Part shown: one piece after another, positions 1 through 13,233 of the stretch
Position numbering within the stretch: the stretch's first letter is position 1
Layout: each line of letters starts with the position of its first letter
Source: Cryphonectria parasitica EP155
Lineage: Eukaryota; Ascomycota; Sordariomycetes; Diaporthales; Cryphonectriaceae
NCBI RefSeq assembly: GCF_011745365.1
Contig: NW_024468918.1
Coordinates: 434,001-498,000 of the forward strand
Direction: 5' to 3'
Length of the DNA: 64,000 nt
The notes under the pieces: model-generated
What the model saw: the letters and a program-made list of their open reading frames with translations, nothing else
Told to the model about the DNA's origin: nothing
Databases searched by the model: none
Made by a program: the position numbers and the translations under genes

Positions 1-3000
1 TCCCTCGTGACAATTTTTTTTTTATCGTGAGTCTAGAACATAAGGCAACATAGCCACGCCATAATAGCATCGTAGGCCTCGATGCATTCAGACAGAAAAA
101 GCAAACCCCCACCGGTGAAGAAGAAGAGGAAATCGGGCAGAGACCACAGCGGAACGGGGCCCACTAGCCACGATGGTGGATCCCCTCCTTCCCTAAGGTT
201 CAGCACGTTACCAAGAGACTGGGTCATCTGGGGATGATCCCGGGGAAGGCACTTCTTAGCTCCCTCTCCCTCCGAAAGGAAAGAAAACGCGGAAAGAATG
301 ATCCCCTCAAAACAAGGAGAGGAGATCATCGCCGTTGATCAACAAACTTTGTACAATGTTCATGGACATGATCTGCTTCTGTTTATGAACACACTTACGT
401 ATACATGCACAACTCTTTGATGATCTTTCCCTCTCCTCCTCCCCCTCTCTGATGTCACTTCTGCAAAAAGAGCTGGAAGGGACGCCTGTGCGGATACCTA
501 ATGCAACTCTGCATCGTCCCCTCCCGTCGCTCGCGATCAGACTGCATTTCTCTTAGGCGCCTGCACGATGTAACCCCTGCAACCCATAGAACCCCGGTTC
601 TCTCAAAGCCAAAAAAAAAAAACTATCACCAGCGCAACAACACATTGAAAAACCCGGGGGGGGGGGCTGGGTTGAGAAAACCAGTTGAGAAGGAAAGAGG
701 CCATACTATGGTACATGGATGCATGGACAATCCATCTCTGTCTCTGCCACAGGTCTGGTTTGTTTGCAGGGAACAGCATGAAGTTAGGGGCCCTGTATGT
801 CTTGTCTCTTCTGCACATCCCTCATGGTGTTATGTGAAATAACTCTCTGTGTGTCTCTCTCGTACCGACAGACATCGGAAAAGCGGACCCTTGTTTTGTT
901 CTCTTCCTTCTTCTTCTGCTTCTTCTCCTTGCCTACATGGCAGACGAGACAATGCGCCTGCAGATAGATGGCTTAGGACCCCCTGGGAAAAGAAGACAAA
1001 AAGAAGAAAAAAAGAATGAAAGGACACAGAAGTAACGTTGTTTCGTTTCATCACATGGGGCTTGGGAATGGACGGATTTATTCCTAGTCTCAGACAGTGA
1101 GAACAGCGAAGTTTTGCTTTTTGGGCGCGGGATCTAACGATGATTATGAAGGTGGGAGGGGAACATGATAGCCAAGGAACGGACGAACTTGGAAGGAAAA
1201 GAAAGAGAAGAGAAGGGGGAAAAAGCAAAATGGAAGGACGAAAAAAAAACAAAGACAGCAGTCTTGTTCCCGATCACACCTCGCTTATCTGACGAGATTG
1301 CGGCACCGAGATCGATGACAGCGGATCGCCACGAACAAAACCAACAAGGCCCAAGAGCCAGCCCCCCCTTTCTAGATTCAGCCCACACCCCCTCTACAGT
1401 TTACCAGCCAACCAACCTACCAGGGGTCATCTGAGGCGGTTCCGTCCCGGCGAAATATTCCATCTCCAGTCAGAGCTGCGAACGGACCGAGGTCGAGCAC
1501 CTTTTCCCCCTCTTTTTGTTCCTGTTCTTCGCACTCCAGGACCCTGGATGTAATGCCTAACTGGCCAGAGGGGGTCAAGGGGAAAACAAGAAAGAATATG
1601 GAGAGAGCAGAGGGGAGGGAGGAGAAATGCCACATACCCTGGAGGGAGAGAGGGGGGGAGGGTGATACTGCATCCGAGCGAGCTAGCCAAAGAGAGAAAC
1701 CCCTTTTCTGCTCGTGGCGTGTCTGCCCTCTCATAAACCCAAGCGTCGCCAATAATGCCACCTTAAACGGAGTCGCTGGCCAGGCACTTTTCAAGTATTT
1801 TTAATAATACTACGCTGTTCATATACCAGTCCGTTGTTCCACGGCAGCCCAAGCCGCCGCGCCGGTCGAGACCTGTTTTCTCCCAATGATCCCCTCTATC
1901 ACGCCCCCTCCCCCTGGGTACCTGTCGTCTCCGGTCGATCTCGGGGTCGCCTCTCGGACGCGGGATGAGAGAGGCATGGAGGGAGGGGGAGAGGGCGTTG
2001 GAAACGAATCATCAGCTTTTGGTCGCAGTTAGCCATGCTGTGTGTTTAAATGGGTGTTTGTTGGTTGGTTGGCCTAAAAGTGATGATGAAAGAAAAAAGC
2101 ACCGAAAGAACCGGTTCTTTGGGTGCATTGGGAGAAGAAGAGGAGGAGGAGGGGGAAAGAGGGTTGTGGCTGGCTGGGCTGACCGCCACAAACCTTCCCC
2201 GTCCCCCTCCCAACCGCCAACCTCCTCTCGATCTGCCTAGTCCTGCAAGTATGTGAAGATCTGAATCACATTTCGTGGGTGGTGTGTGACTTACTTTGGT
2301 GCTTGCTGTGAAAGCCATCGTGTTCGTATGCAGGTCAAGGAATCAATGGTGGCCCAGAGTAGTTTTGTAGTTACCATGGATGCTGGGCGATGATTACGAC
2401 AAGTACTTGGTATCTGAAAGAAGGAGGGACTTCTCCGAGATGTATCTCTCTGATATCGCTCATGAAGAAAGGTATCATTCATGTAGTCAAATCCGGAGGG
2501 GGGCAAGGGCCGTCATGTCTCCTGAGCTGGAGTCGCAACGTCTACACTGCTGCATCACAGCAGCAATACGTCCTCTAGTAAGATCTTGATGAATACATGA
2601 GGTGAGTACCTATAGATGCGTTGCACTTTTACGACGAGGAAGCACAAAAAGTGAGGACAGTGTGTATAGGCGATGGGTTGAACAACAACGTCTAATTCCT
2701 GGAAGACTGACTGACTGCCTGCCTGTGACGTGACACGTGCATGCCTTTTCACATGCTCATCGAGATATTTACCACCTGACAGTATCTTCCCCTATTCCAA
2801 TAGGTAGTCTGTAGCAGGAAGCCCAGATCACCAGCGAACACCTCCCTAGCGGTTCACTCACTGCCCACATAGGCCCGTTGCCTTATTTTTGAATTGCTAC
2901 TTGATACCAATCAATCAACCTGTAAGGTGTACTACATGATATACACGTAGGACAAGATAGAAATCAAGCCAAATCTTTCCGGCGTACCACAGGCGCGGTG

Positions 3001-4601
3001 GAACAGGAAGCCCCCTTCATCCGGATCCCACCTGTGTCGGCAACGGCCGATGGTATTGCATAATGTCTTTGTGTCCTGCCTTCATCAAGAATATGATCTC
3101 AGTTGAGGCTCGTCCATAATGTCTCGCCGTTATATGGCCACGAGAAGTGGGATATTAATAAATCATGATTCTTTCTCTTGCTCTATCTCTCTGTGTGTGT
3201 TTCTGCGTGCGTGTATGTAGGCACCTTTCATCCTCGCCTGTTGGCCCCCTTCCATTCCTTTGTTCCCCCCCCCCCCTTCCCAAACCGGCGATGGTAACAC
3301 GATCCTTCTGGAGAACGTAACCTCCCAGAGACATAAACCTCCGAAGAACCGTTGCACAGCTAGTACGCCAACCGAGGCCGCCCCGCCCCTCTCTTGTCCT
3401 CCCACCACCTCTCCTCTCTGTCCTATTCTTCTTCTTGTGCCTTGTCGAAGAACAACCATTTTCAGAGGAGATTGAGGAGAGATAGAGAAGGGGCGCGCAG
3501 AGGCGGCGATGACTTCTCTACGGGGACAAGACTGACGCACGTCGGTGTCCAACGGTAACCCCAGATACGAGACAATAGCCGTCCTTGTACTACTTTGGAT
3601 AATAAAAAAGGAGGGGGGGGGGGCGATGGAGGGGGGAAGTTCTTTTCTCTCCCTCTTCTGCTCCTCATCCGCCACCAGCCACCTCAAAAATAGACAGGAT
3701 AAGAGAGTCAAAGAGAGAGAAGAGGTGAACGGGCAGCCGTTACACTCTCTTTGTTCACGACGCACAACCTCCCCGGTGCTGTGTTTCCCCAGCGGAACCC
3801 GTTTGCTGGGACTCCATTCGGAACCCTCAAAAATGTGGTGACTCTGTGCGAGTCGGGGCGCCCGGTGATACGAAGCACAAGACCGGAAAAGGAGGGAGCG
3901 GGAGGAGAGAGGTGCAGGTGTAGAGGTATGTGTGTGTATATGTAATGATGTGGCTTTTGAGATGACGGCAGACCCCTTCATTCTCTTTGCTCGACGGATG
4001 AGTTTGGTAGCAGGTACTTTGCTACGTACCCGGGCAACCTCTCCGTCCCCAGAGCGGCCCGGTCGCGAGCTCGCGTCTGCGTGCACAAGTGCCAGCTTTC
4101 GATGTCGACGCCAGACTTTGGTCCTTATGTTCTTCTTCGTATTATCCTTTCTTACCTGGTTGAGTTCCCTCCATCTGCTAAACGCCAAGCCCAGCTTTCT
4201 TCCAGCTTGGTTCCTCAGGGCGCTTGGTCAAGTAAGTAAAATGATTTTTTTTATTCTTTAATTTTGCTTTTGGCTGTCGCCACCACCCAACCCCAGAGAG
4301 CGTGACATGATGACTTGTTAAAGCGAGACACCATACAGCACGTCTCTTTCCCTCTCCTCCAATGTATGCAGCGCCTTACCACCCTCCAAGGCTCTATGGA
4401 GATATCTCGGGACCAGCCAGGCGTGCTGAAGTTCCGCAGGTTCCCGCCCCTCCCTTCCTCTTCCACGCGCGCACACATCAACGGTCTGACAAGTGGGGGT
4501 CAAATAGCTAACTATTGGCTCTGTAGAGCTGTTTGGTAGCTGGGTTAAGACCGGTCAAAATGCAGCAGTGGCCTGATCGAGAGTGCTGACCACACACACA
4601 T

Positions 4602-4634
4602 ACGACAGACACACACACACACACACACACACAC
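4602..4634. repeat. (CA)n microsatellite
   Basis: Nearly pure CA dinucleotide tract, preceded by a shorter interrupted CA stretch from about 4590. It lies in the gene-free left part of the window. Confidence 0.9.
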
Positions 4635-5433
4635 CTCTCTATCTCACGAGAGAACTTCTCACGAGGCTGCATAGCCTTGATGGGGTACGCTTCCCGACAA
4701 ACACCGTGAGCAAAAAGAGAACGCCCTCTCCTCGTCCATGCGTCTCTGGTGTGGTGGGTTGTCGGGCGAGTGCAAGAGATGCAAGCGGATGTGAGAAATG
4801 GGGCTTCATGAGCGTCAGCTCGCCTGATGCGTCCTATCTAGGAAGGTTGGGAGGGCGGGAAATGGGAGGTGAGGCGGCCTTCGGGACCGAGTCCAGGCTT
4901 CTTTTCTCCTTTCTTTCTTCCCGTCTTCCTTCATCTTTGTTTCGTCGGGGTGAGAAGTGCGGAATGGGGTGATGGGTGAGAACGAAGGATGAGATTTGGT
5001 ATTTCTGCCCCCCCCCCCGCCTCCCCTCTCCTTCCGCTTCACCCATGTCGGCGAAATCGAAGCTCCGAGAGCGAGAAGAAGAAGAAACGGTAAAAGGAAA
5101 AGAAGGAAGAAAAAAAAGAGGCTGCAAGGTTCTGGACACATCACACGTCTCATCATCACGCCTAGACCTTTCTCTGTCCTCTGTCCTTCTCTTACCCCGG
5201 AGATTTTCCTCGGATGCTATATCCGACGGGATTACGAGCCGGTCGCAGCATGCATACAAAATGTGTAAGCGCCCTCCCCCCCCTTTTTTTGGGTGGTGTG
5301 GTGTTGAGGGGCGTCCAGCCGTGCTTTGCTGCCCAACGGTCGTCGTCACGTCCTAACATTGGCTGGCCAAAGTCCATCCTTCCATTCGGTTCAAAGCATA
5401 ATAACACCTAAAAGCAAGGCAAAAAGTCGTCGT

Positions 5434-5469
<36 letters not shown>
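5434..5469. repeat. (CAG)12 trinucleotide repeat
   Basis: Twelve perfect CAG units. In one frame they would encode polyglutamine, but the surrounding frame has no other coding character, so I read this as a non-coding microsatellite. Confidence 0.9.
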
Positions 5470-5471
<2 letters not shown>

Positions 5472-8343
5472 AAGAGTGAGGCGGGTAGAGAAAGAAAGGG
5501 GGTTGGTGTGGTGGGCGGGAACCGCGGGCTTTGCCTTGCACACGTTTGCTGACCTGAAAACAGGTTCTAGATTGTGTTGGGGGGGGTTTTTTTTTTCTTT
5601 CTTTGCTTTCTTTCTGTCTCCTGCAGTTGTCAGTTTTTCTCTCTCTTTCTCTTCGCCGTTTGCCACTGCCGGGCGATTGGAGTTGCTGGGGAAAGGGAAA
5701 AATTAACCTATCATATATTAAGTAATTACTTTGAGTACTTTTGGAGTATTGCAACAAAGACAAGTCCAGCAACTCATTAAAACTCCCCCCATTGCAACCT
5801 CATCCTATGCTGTCTCCACTATATTCTGACCGAAAAAGGAAGTCTATCGACCAAATCGTGTGAGACGATTGGCCCAACCCTGGCAAAGCAACTGTGGGGT
5901 CATTAGGAATCCGATTGCAATCAATCACAATCGGTCCTTTGCAAAGGCCCAAAGACGCAAAAAAGTATGTGTATGTGTGTGTACTTTACAGAAAACCATT
6001 CTGACGGGTCGTATTTGCACATGGGTGGTTGGGATTCAATCAGGCACCAATTGAGATCTTTTTTTATTTTTTTCTTCTCTCTTCCCCGGCCCTGCTCACG
6101 AAACAGGAGCGGGACGTTGAGAGGGCCCCAGATTGTTCTCGTCCCGGCGCGAGCTGAACAATTATGACAAGTCGCTTGTTGTGTGTGTCTGTTCTTGTCT
6201 CCAACCACCCCCACCCCGGGCTTGTTCTTTTCATTTCTCTGTTTCTCTCGCCGATCGAGGTTAGGAGAAGAACAGGTGTGGCGAGAAGGTGACGTGGAAT
6301 ATGGCAATATGCTCTTCCTGTTAATGCATCCCGGTTTCTGATCAACAAAGGAAATGGGAAAGGGGAAGGAGGAAATTACAAAGTGAAGAGAGAGAAAAAG
6401 CGACATATCAGAAGAACAATTGAAAAATGGAGTGGTCGTGTGGGAAACCTCGCTGTTCCATGGCCACGGGTTAATCCTCACAATAGCCCTGTCTAGCCTC
6501 TTCTCTCTGCTGAGAGCCCGCAACGAGCTGAACTTGAACCAAGAAGAGCGGGAGGACAGGATGTAACCTGCGAAAGCGCCTGATTGACTGAATTACTACT
6601 GCAAACTCACCGGTCTTTTGTCAGACTGGATTGTTTCTCCAGGCATCCTCTTTTTCTCTCCATGTCCACCACCACCGGGCGTCCCGTAGAGGAGGCAACC
6701 TGCACTGTACTGTACTGACTGCCCTTTTTGGTTAACCCTGTCCCTCCCGCTCTTCGAGGGGAAAAAAAAAACACGTACAGAATTATCCGTGCAGCCCCCC
6801 TTCCTCGAGGTACAGTACATACCAATTTGATCTTGCAGGGTCACATCCTCAAGCCAATCGCCCGTCTTTGTATGAGTTTCTAGGCTTTTGTTAGCCGTGC
6901 CCGCCATGCAAGCAGCATCCCCCACACACTCCTCCTCTGTGTTTCTCTCTCTCAGCTAGCCTCTAGGAAGAAATCCCACTTGTGGTTTTTCGAAGCAGAG
7001 GTCAAGAGCAAAAGTTTACATGGTGGTCCTCTGTATCTGCAGTCGTACCATTTTGGCCCTCCATTTCTTTTCTCTCTCCCATTCCACGAGGACGCTTTTC
7101 TGAGACGGTAGTGCTTGATGGGGGGTATCAGGGTTAGGGTTCTATTAGACATATAGGCTAGTATAGCCTGTGTCGAAAGTGCCTAGCATGAGACAGGCGC
7201 TCCCTAGCACAAGTCAGCTAGGGCAGATAGTCCAAAACACCATCTCACACTATTTATCCCAAGAGCATTGATTGGGTGGCAGCTATGTGTGCGCCTTGAG
7301 ACCTTTTGCAGTGCTAAAGACAGAACTGCTATACAAGTTTTGCAACAAAGCTGGGGCCCGCTTCCCATACTGGTGACAGCGAAAAACAACGCAAAAGAGA
7401 ACCCGAAACTACGGCAGGCGAGAGCAGTGAACGGGTTTGTGCGTTGGTTACTATCATGTAGATCTTGGTCCCTTGGGTGGGTTTTGATGAAACCTCATCG
7501 AAATGGATACCGTTGGATTGCGCAAAAATCAGGTGGTTGTGCAAAAATTGTTTTGAAGTATACTTGTAATCTAAAGGGAGAGAAAACTGCCTGTGAGAAT
7601 CTTGTCAAGGAACAAGAAGAAATGTGCACGTGTGTCGTTTGCTACTATCCAATGAATCCCTGCCTACGACACTACCAATTCTCTTGGTTTCCATTTCTAG
7701 TATCAAATTGAGACACGATCGTTCTTACTTCCATTTTGACGCCTCGTCTCAACCAATCAAGCGGACCATGGAAAGGGGGAATTTAGCCTACCGTACTTCA
7801 CGGTCCTCCAGAACTTTTTCCACTAGGACTGAAGAGTGGGCTGTTGTCGTCACCACTTTGAAAAAGAAGTTGTCCAATGCTCCTAGGCTCGAGACTCTTC
7901 CTGCCAAGTATCGGTCCGAAAATTGAGAAGAATTCCGTAACAGGTGAGGGAGCCCCAGCGGAACAGAGAATATCGCCAGCTGCATGTGAGCACCGGCAAC
8001 CCACCCCCCTTTCCCCCCCCCCCCCAAAAAAAAAGAAGGGAAGAAAACCCGAGTTCGTTAGATCCTACGAGCAGATTTAGCGCGTTGTTTGCTCCCAAAA
8101 CCTCCGCCATCTTGTGCGCCAAAATGCGGTCATCACCCAGAGAGGAGTGGAACCAGTCGAAGGGGCTCAGCACTCAGCGCGCAAGCACGAATGGATTTTT
8201 TTTTCTCACCGAAAAAAAATCCATAGTCTACGCTACACGTCAACAACACTGAGCAGATTTCTCCGCATCGCGTATGGTCCCATGAGCCGGTCATATATGC
8301 TGACGTAGTCAGCGCTGAATGTCACTCCCGTGAGATGGATGTA

Positions 8344-8348
<5 letters not shown>

Positions 8349-8380
<32 letters not shown>
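8349..8380. repeat. (CT)16 microsatellite
   Basis: Sixteen perfect CT units in gene-free DNA. Confidence 0.95.
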
Positions 8381-8386
<6 letters not shown>

Positions 8387-10427
8387 CTGCCTGTTAGCGA
8401 CGTCTAGCTGCGGGCACCGGCGCCGACGACGATGACACAGAATTTGTCAGAGCGCTGGTGCTGGTGAGGGAGGCTTCCAGGTACTCGATACATGAGCGGA
8501 CGAGGACGATGGGTCTGGAGGTAGACTGTGCTGAGACCCCCCACCCCTGTGAGCGTGCGATTTAGCGATGATGTATCTTGTAGAGAAGGAGGGGCTGAGG
8601 TGGGTTTTTGCTACTTCCCAGAGAGATCGTGCAAACTCAGAGAGTGGGGCTCATCTCTCGCGGCCATCGTGCACCAGGGGGGGTGTGTGCCTGGGGGAGG
8701 ACGCGGCGAGGGAGGGCAGCGCCGCCTTCTGTGTGGTGTGGCCCATCCTCTTCCCTCCTTCCTCTGTCTCATCTGGAGGACCTTGAATTGGAGGGCAAAT
8801 GTAAACCTTGTGATCTAGTCCTTAGAACCGTGATTGCCTTCTCCCTTTTTCTTCTATACAAAACTAACGTGGACATATTGGTCGGAACCTAGACGCAGAC
8901 CGCATGGCCCGTGGACGACCACGACACTCACTTGGAGATATGGAAGGGAAAGAGCTATAGTTCGGAACAGAAATGTTTTTCATTTGACTATGTGTGCTCC
9001 TTCTCACCGTGTTTTACAACCCTTGATTTTATTCCTTGTGGCGAGAAGATGCGTCCTTCTGGTCACGCGACTCATCCTCCCGCCAAAATGCGGCCCTGTC
9101 ACTCGACCAGAACGGACGAAACTCTTCAGACTTCAGCATGAATTTCCGTTTTCCCTGTTTCCAAGATGCCCTATTTAGTATCCAACACCATTCTGTAGCG
9201 TTTCCAACAGATTCGTTGTTCTAGCTGTCTCAAAACAATACCAATTTCTGTTTCGCCGTCATGAGAACCAGAACAAGGCCCGCGCCCAGAAGGAAAGCCG
9301 TGAGGCAGCAACAATGAAGTTGGGAACCCCTTTTCCCTTGAAATATTGACTTACTGACACCTCCTGATTTGAATCGCTACCCGGGCTCCAAGCACGACCG
9401 ATGAATCGTGATTGCATATTTCACAGACGCCCCGAGGCATGGACAAGAGCCGAGGTCGTTAACTTCAAACTTTACCACAACTGGAACAGAAAAAGGCCCA
9501 CCACCAAAGACAACTTGCAAGGAAATCCTTGAAGATCCAAGACGGCCCGCACCTATAGTTTGTTTTTGTTCAAAGGAAAGGGGAAGACTACTTTTCGCCG
9601 CTTGGTTCAACATGTACTACCTATGTGGGGGGAAACCCGTCCAGACCAATATTTTACCCCGCGCGAACGCGTCGTAGGAGCAAGGAGAAGATATAGAAAT
9701 CTGAACTACGGTTCTCTGGATTGAGGTACTTTCCAAGGCTTCCCAAGGTCTTTAGCCCAGTGCTCACACGCTTTCTCTCTCTCTCTCTCTATAAATCTCA
9801 CACACACACACGTAAGAGGGGACCAGGCTGTCTGCCACGACCTAGGGCACAAGACCGTAATCTTAGACTCTCTTTAGTAACCTTGGCTATCTGCCCCTTC
9901 GCAGATCCTGACTAGACTTCCTCAGCTGCCTTAGAACAAAATATTATGTCTGCCTAGGGAGCACTAAGTATCTCAAATCTCGCTCTAGCCATTATCAAGG
10001 CCTGACCCGATGCGTCGTACTCATTTTAAGCCTTCCTATCATAGCCTTCTGTCATAGCATTACCCTAACGACAAAAGCCATAGTGATCATTATGTGCTGA
10101 GCTTCCCTGTTCTTGTAGGCTCTCCTGCCCACCTCACCCTCAAAAACCGTCTAAACCATTACCGACAGTAGCATTTCCCCAATTTCCCCAATTTCTCGTC
10201 TTTTTTCCGTGTTTTTTTCTTTTCTTTTCTTTTTCCCTTCTTCAAAAAGACGATCGCGAGGCTTGTGATCTTGAAGAAAGAAGCGCACCGGCGCTTCCTC
10301 GCTTCTAAGGAACAACGTCTTGATCGGGAGTATCATGCAAGTTGGGTATCATGTGAAAGGAAATCAGCAGATCGTCCATCCTCGGACCTAGCTTCCATGC
10401 CCATCGCATGGACCATGAGTACCTTAT

Positions 10428-13233
10428 CTAGGCCTCGACTTGAAGTTCTGCCTCTGCTGGTCGGTGCAGAGTCGTGATGAAGAAGGGAACCGCGTCCTGG
10501 TTTTGTTGAGCAGGAAACATGCCTTCGAATCCAGGAGGCGGCCGAATAGGCTGCTGAGCGCCAGGGGCCATGTGTTCAAAGCCTGGTGGTGGCCGAATGG
10601 CACGCCCAACATCGGGTCCAGCATCCTGAATGTGTTGAGCAGGGATGATATTCTCGAACCCTGGAGGTGGTAGAACTGGCTGCTGAGTGGGAATTACGTG
10701 CTCGAATCCAGGCGGTGGGCGGATGGGATGTTGACCAACGGGGACCAGGTGCTCGAAGCCTGGTGGCGGTCCGATAGGACGCTGTTGCACACCAGGGACC
10801 AAATGCTCGAATCCTGGTGGTGGTCGAATGGCTTGTTGTTGTTGTTGCTGTCCAGCAACCATGTGCTCGAAGCCTGGCGGCGGTCGAATGGCCTGCTGCT
10901 GCTGCTGCCGTCCAGGAACCACGTGCTCGAAGCCTGGCGGCGGCCGAACAGGGCCTTGCTCATCAGGGACAGCAACCTGGTTGCGCTGTGCAGAAGCAAC
11001 GCCTTCGAACCCAGGAGGCGGACGAATATGACGCTTGGCGGCAGTACCGACGTGCTCGAATCCTGGCGGCGGACGAACAAGACCTCTCGATCTCTGGACA
11101 CCAAATCGACGAGAAGGAGCGCGGTGCCCACCGCGCTGAAGACCAGGTCGCTGGAGTGCAAGTAGTCGTCGCGGGGCCACCCGCTGAGGAGATTCAGTAG
11201 CTACTTCTGGTGGCGGTGGCGGCGGAGGTTGATGGTACTGTATCGCCATCCCGACCACTTCCTCATCCATAAGAAAAGAACGGGCTCTGATGTGAGCATT
11301 TGTGACCAGTCTAGTGCGGCGATACGCGTACTTTGTGGCCTTATCCGGCAAAGGATTCTCGCCGCTCTGTGCCTTGCGGGTGGGGGTGCTCTTTGTTGAG
11401 CTGTTGCTGCTGCCAGACCCTTCAGCATTTTTGCGGCGCTCCTCCACGAGATTGCGTCCCATAGACACCAGGACAGAAGAGCGAGATCTCTGAGAGCTCT
11501 TTGAGCCGCCAGAGTCCCGGATCTCACTTGAACGTTGTAGCTCGATTCCGTTGTGTGTAAAGTTGCTCGTTTCTTGGTTTACGGCCTGGCGATCTGGGCT
11601 GGACGCTATCGCTCGAACTGTTGTTGGTTGGGCGCATTGCGGGCCGGACCGAAAGGGGTTGTTGATTGTATTATTCGACGGCGCTGCACACAGCTTGCCG
11701 CCAATCTGAGACTTGTCGTCAGCGCCGCCGATCTTGTACTGGCGATGGTTGCGCGGTGGGACGAAGGAGGCTTCGTAGCTGCTGCCATCGTCGATAGCAT
11801 CCTCTGGAAGGCCACCGTTGAGCTTGACGAGCTCTTGAATGGCGCAAAACGCGTCATTGCCGTTGTTCTGAACTGGGGCAGGACGAGGCGGGGTCGTATG
11901 CGGCGTGACATGGCTCTGAGCTGCCCTCTCAGCAAGGAGACCCTGTGTGATCAACGAGGCAGATGGGCTGGATTTGGCGTTGCGACTGGACGCCGTGGTA
12001 GTCGAGGAACCAGATTTACGGGGCGAGGTGTTCTTTGAGGCTAAACCACTTCGTGTACGAGGATATTCCGGGGCAGTGACAAGCTGACGGGCCTGAATCT
12101 CCTGTTGCTCAATATCACGCTTGGTCTGAAGGCGCTGGATGCGTGTGGCCACTGAATCGCGATCGCGCAGCTGCTCACTCAGGTAGATATCCGTATTGTA
12201 ATCAAGAAGCACTCTAGGCCTGGCACCTGAATTGTTACATATATGGTTAGCATATCACGTTTTCATGCATGCGAGGTGGTCTGCAGCCATCAGCTCACCA
12301 ATTGTCTGTTCTGCGCCGTCATTGGCGGCAGTGACGTGTTGACGACCTTGGTCATGGTTCGAAATCTCGTCTGGCATTTACCTGGTTAGCGCAGGCCTTG
12401 GGCGTGAAAAGAAGTGTCTACAATACGGAAGACTTACCTTCGTCATTGCTCAGAAGGTTGTTGATCATAGCCTCGAATGCTTTCTCCTCGTCATTGTGAA
12501 CGCAGACGCTTCCAGCTCGATCCTCGAGAACCGAGTCAGCACCCTCCTGCTGAGTGTGGGCGATGATGTGCTCCAGGCGAGAGACCTTCGCCTTCAGAGC
12601 ATTCTCGCGCTTCTTCGACTCCTGGGCCTGCTTCTCACAGGTCTGTTGCACCTCGTCGAAGCTAGCCTGCAGCCTCGCCATACGGCTGATCTGAATTCTG
12701 ATCTCTTCGATCATGCCAGCTACGAATCCGTTGAGGTGACGAGGGATAGGCTCCGAAATTCCATTGGTCATGATGGTGCAGCCAACGGTCTCCATCATCT
12801 GTTGGAGAGTAGGGTTGTGCCAGGTACTGTCGGCCTCCCTGTAGGCATACTCATTCTCAACATTAGAGACAGTGCGCAAGACTCCAGCTGGCTTGTCGCG
12901 AACAGCCTCGCGGTCAGAGGTGTCTCCAGACTTGGTCCACTCGCTTGTCTGCACGATGAGCTCCGGGAAGTTGGGGATGGTAGGAGCCTGAATCTTCGCA
13001 GCAGCGCTGAGACCAATGTAGCTCGAGATACGAGACAGTCGCGGCATTTTGACGGTTGACTGGTGCGTCGCGAACGGGGTGAGGGAGCGCTGCAAAGAGC
13101 GCTGCAAGGAGCGCTGCGCAGCCGTGCGTTCCTGCTTCGCGGGCGCGTCGACCTGCTGGTTAGAGGGACGTTGCTGCATAAGCTGGGCTGCTTGGAAGCG
13201 GGCGCCAAAGGCGACCCAGATGCCGTCACCCAT
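10428..13233 (-). CDS. Unknown protein with ten C-terminal PPPGF repeats and an internal coiled coil
   Basis: Three coding exons on the minus strand: 13233-12438, 12370-12299 and 12226-10428. Both introns have good signals (GTAAGT and GTGAGC donors, CTAAC-type branch sites, CAG acceptors), and all joins keep phase 1. The product is about 888 residues. Residues 40-50 contain a short QRSL triplicate. Residues about 170-240 form a predicted coiled coil rich in Glu, Lys, Gln and Arg. A long disordered middle follows. From about residue 645 on there are ten copies of a [RGL]PPPGFE[HGN] block separated by Gln-rich linkers, some polyglutamine. PPG followed by a hydrophobic residue is the known ligand class of SMY2-type GYF domains, so a scaffold bound by a GYF protein (mRNA decay or translational repression) is a reasonable inference, but no catalytic domain is visible. 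The first ATG is chosen; the frame stays open a few codons upstream, so a further 5' exon is possible. Confidence 0.85.
10521..11078 (-). repeat. Tandem coding repeat encoding ten PPPGFE units
   Basis: Ten imperfect units, 48 to 80 nt apart, inside the last exon of the 10428-13233 gene. The peptide core is nearly invariant, while the Pro, Gly and Glu codons differ between copies (CCT, CCA, CCC and CCG all occur). Linker length and sequence vary. Synonymous drift with a fixed peptide suggests selection on the protein motif rather than a recent DNA expansion. Confidence 0.95.

Larger units (their letters stand above)
1..10427. other. Long gene-free stretch
   Basis: I find no convincing gene in about 10.4 kb. 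Open frames here are low in complexity (Ser, Pro, Arg and Leu rich), overlap each other on both strands, and show no family motif or consistent splice structure. The DNA is full of pyrimidine and purine tracts, C or G runs (for example 656-666 and 3265-3276) and dinucleotide or trinucleotide repeats, listed separately where clear. A two-copy telomere-like TTAGGG motif lies near 7131-7142. The last few hundred bases would hold the 3' untranslated region of the minus-strand gene ending at 10428. Non-coding RNAs or rapidly evolving small genes cannot be excluded. Confidence 0.6.

Noticed and set aside
3163..4188. Minus-strand frame of 341 codons in the left gene-free region.
   Set aside because: Composition is Arg/Ser/Pro-rich and erratic, it contains a translated C run and CA-type repeats, and no domain or splice logic supports it.
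5434..5469. CAG repeat as a polyglutamine coding region.
   Set aside because: The frames around it are not protein-like, and the same repeat class occurs elsewhere in clearly intergenic DNA.
7268..7711. Forward frame of 147 codons.
   Set aside because: No recognised domain, no neighbouring exons, and mixed composition; not enough for a call.
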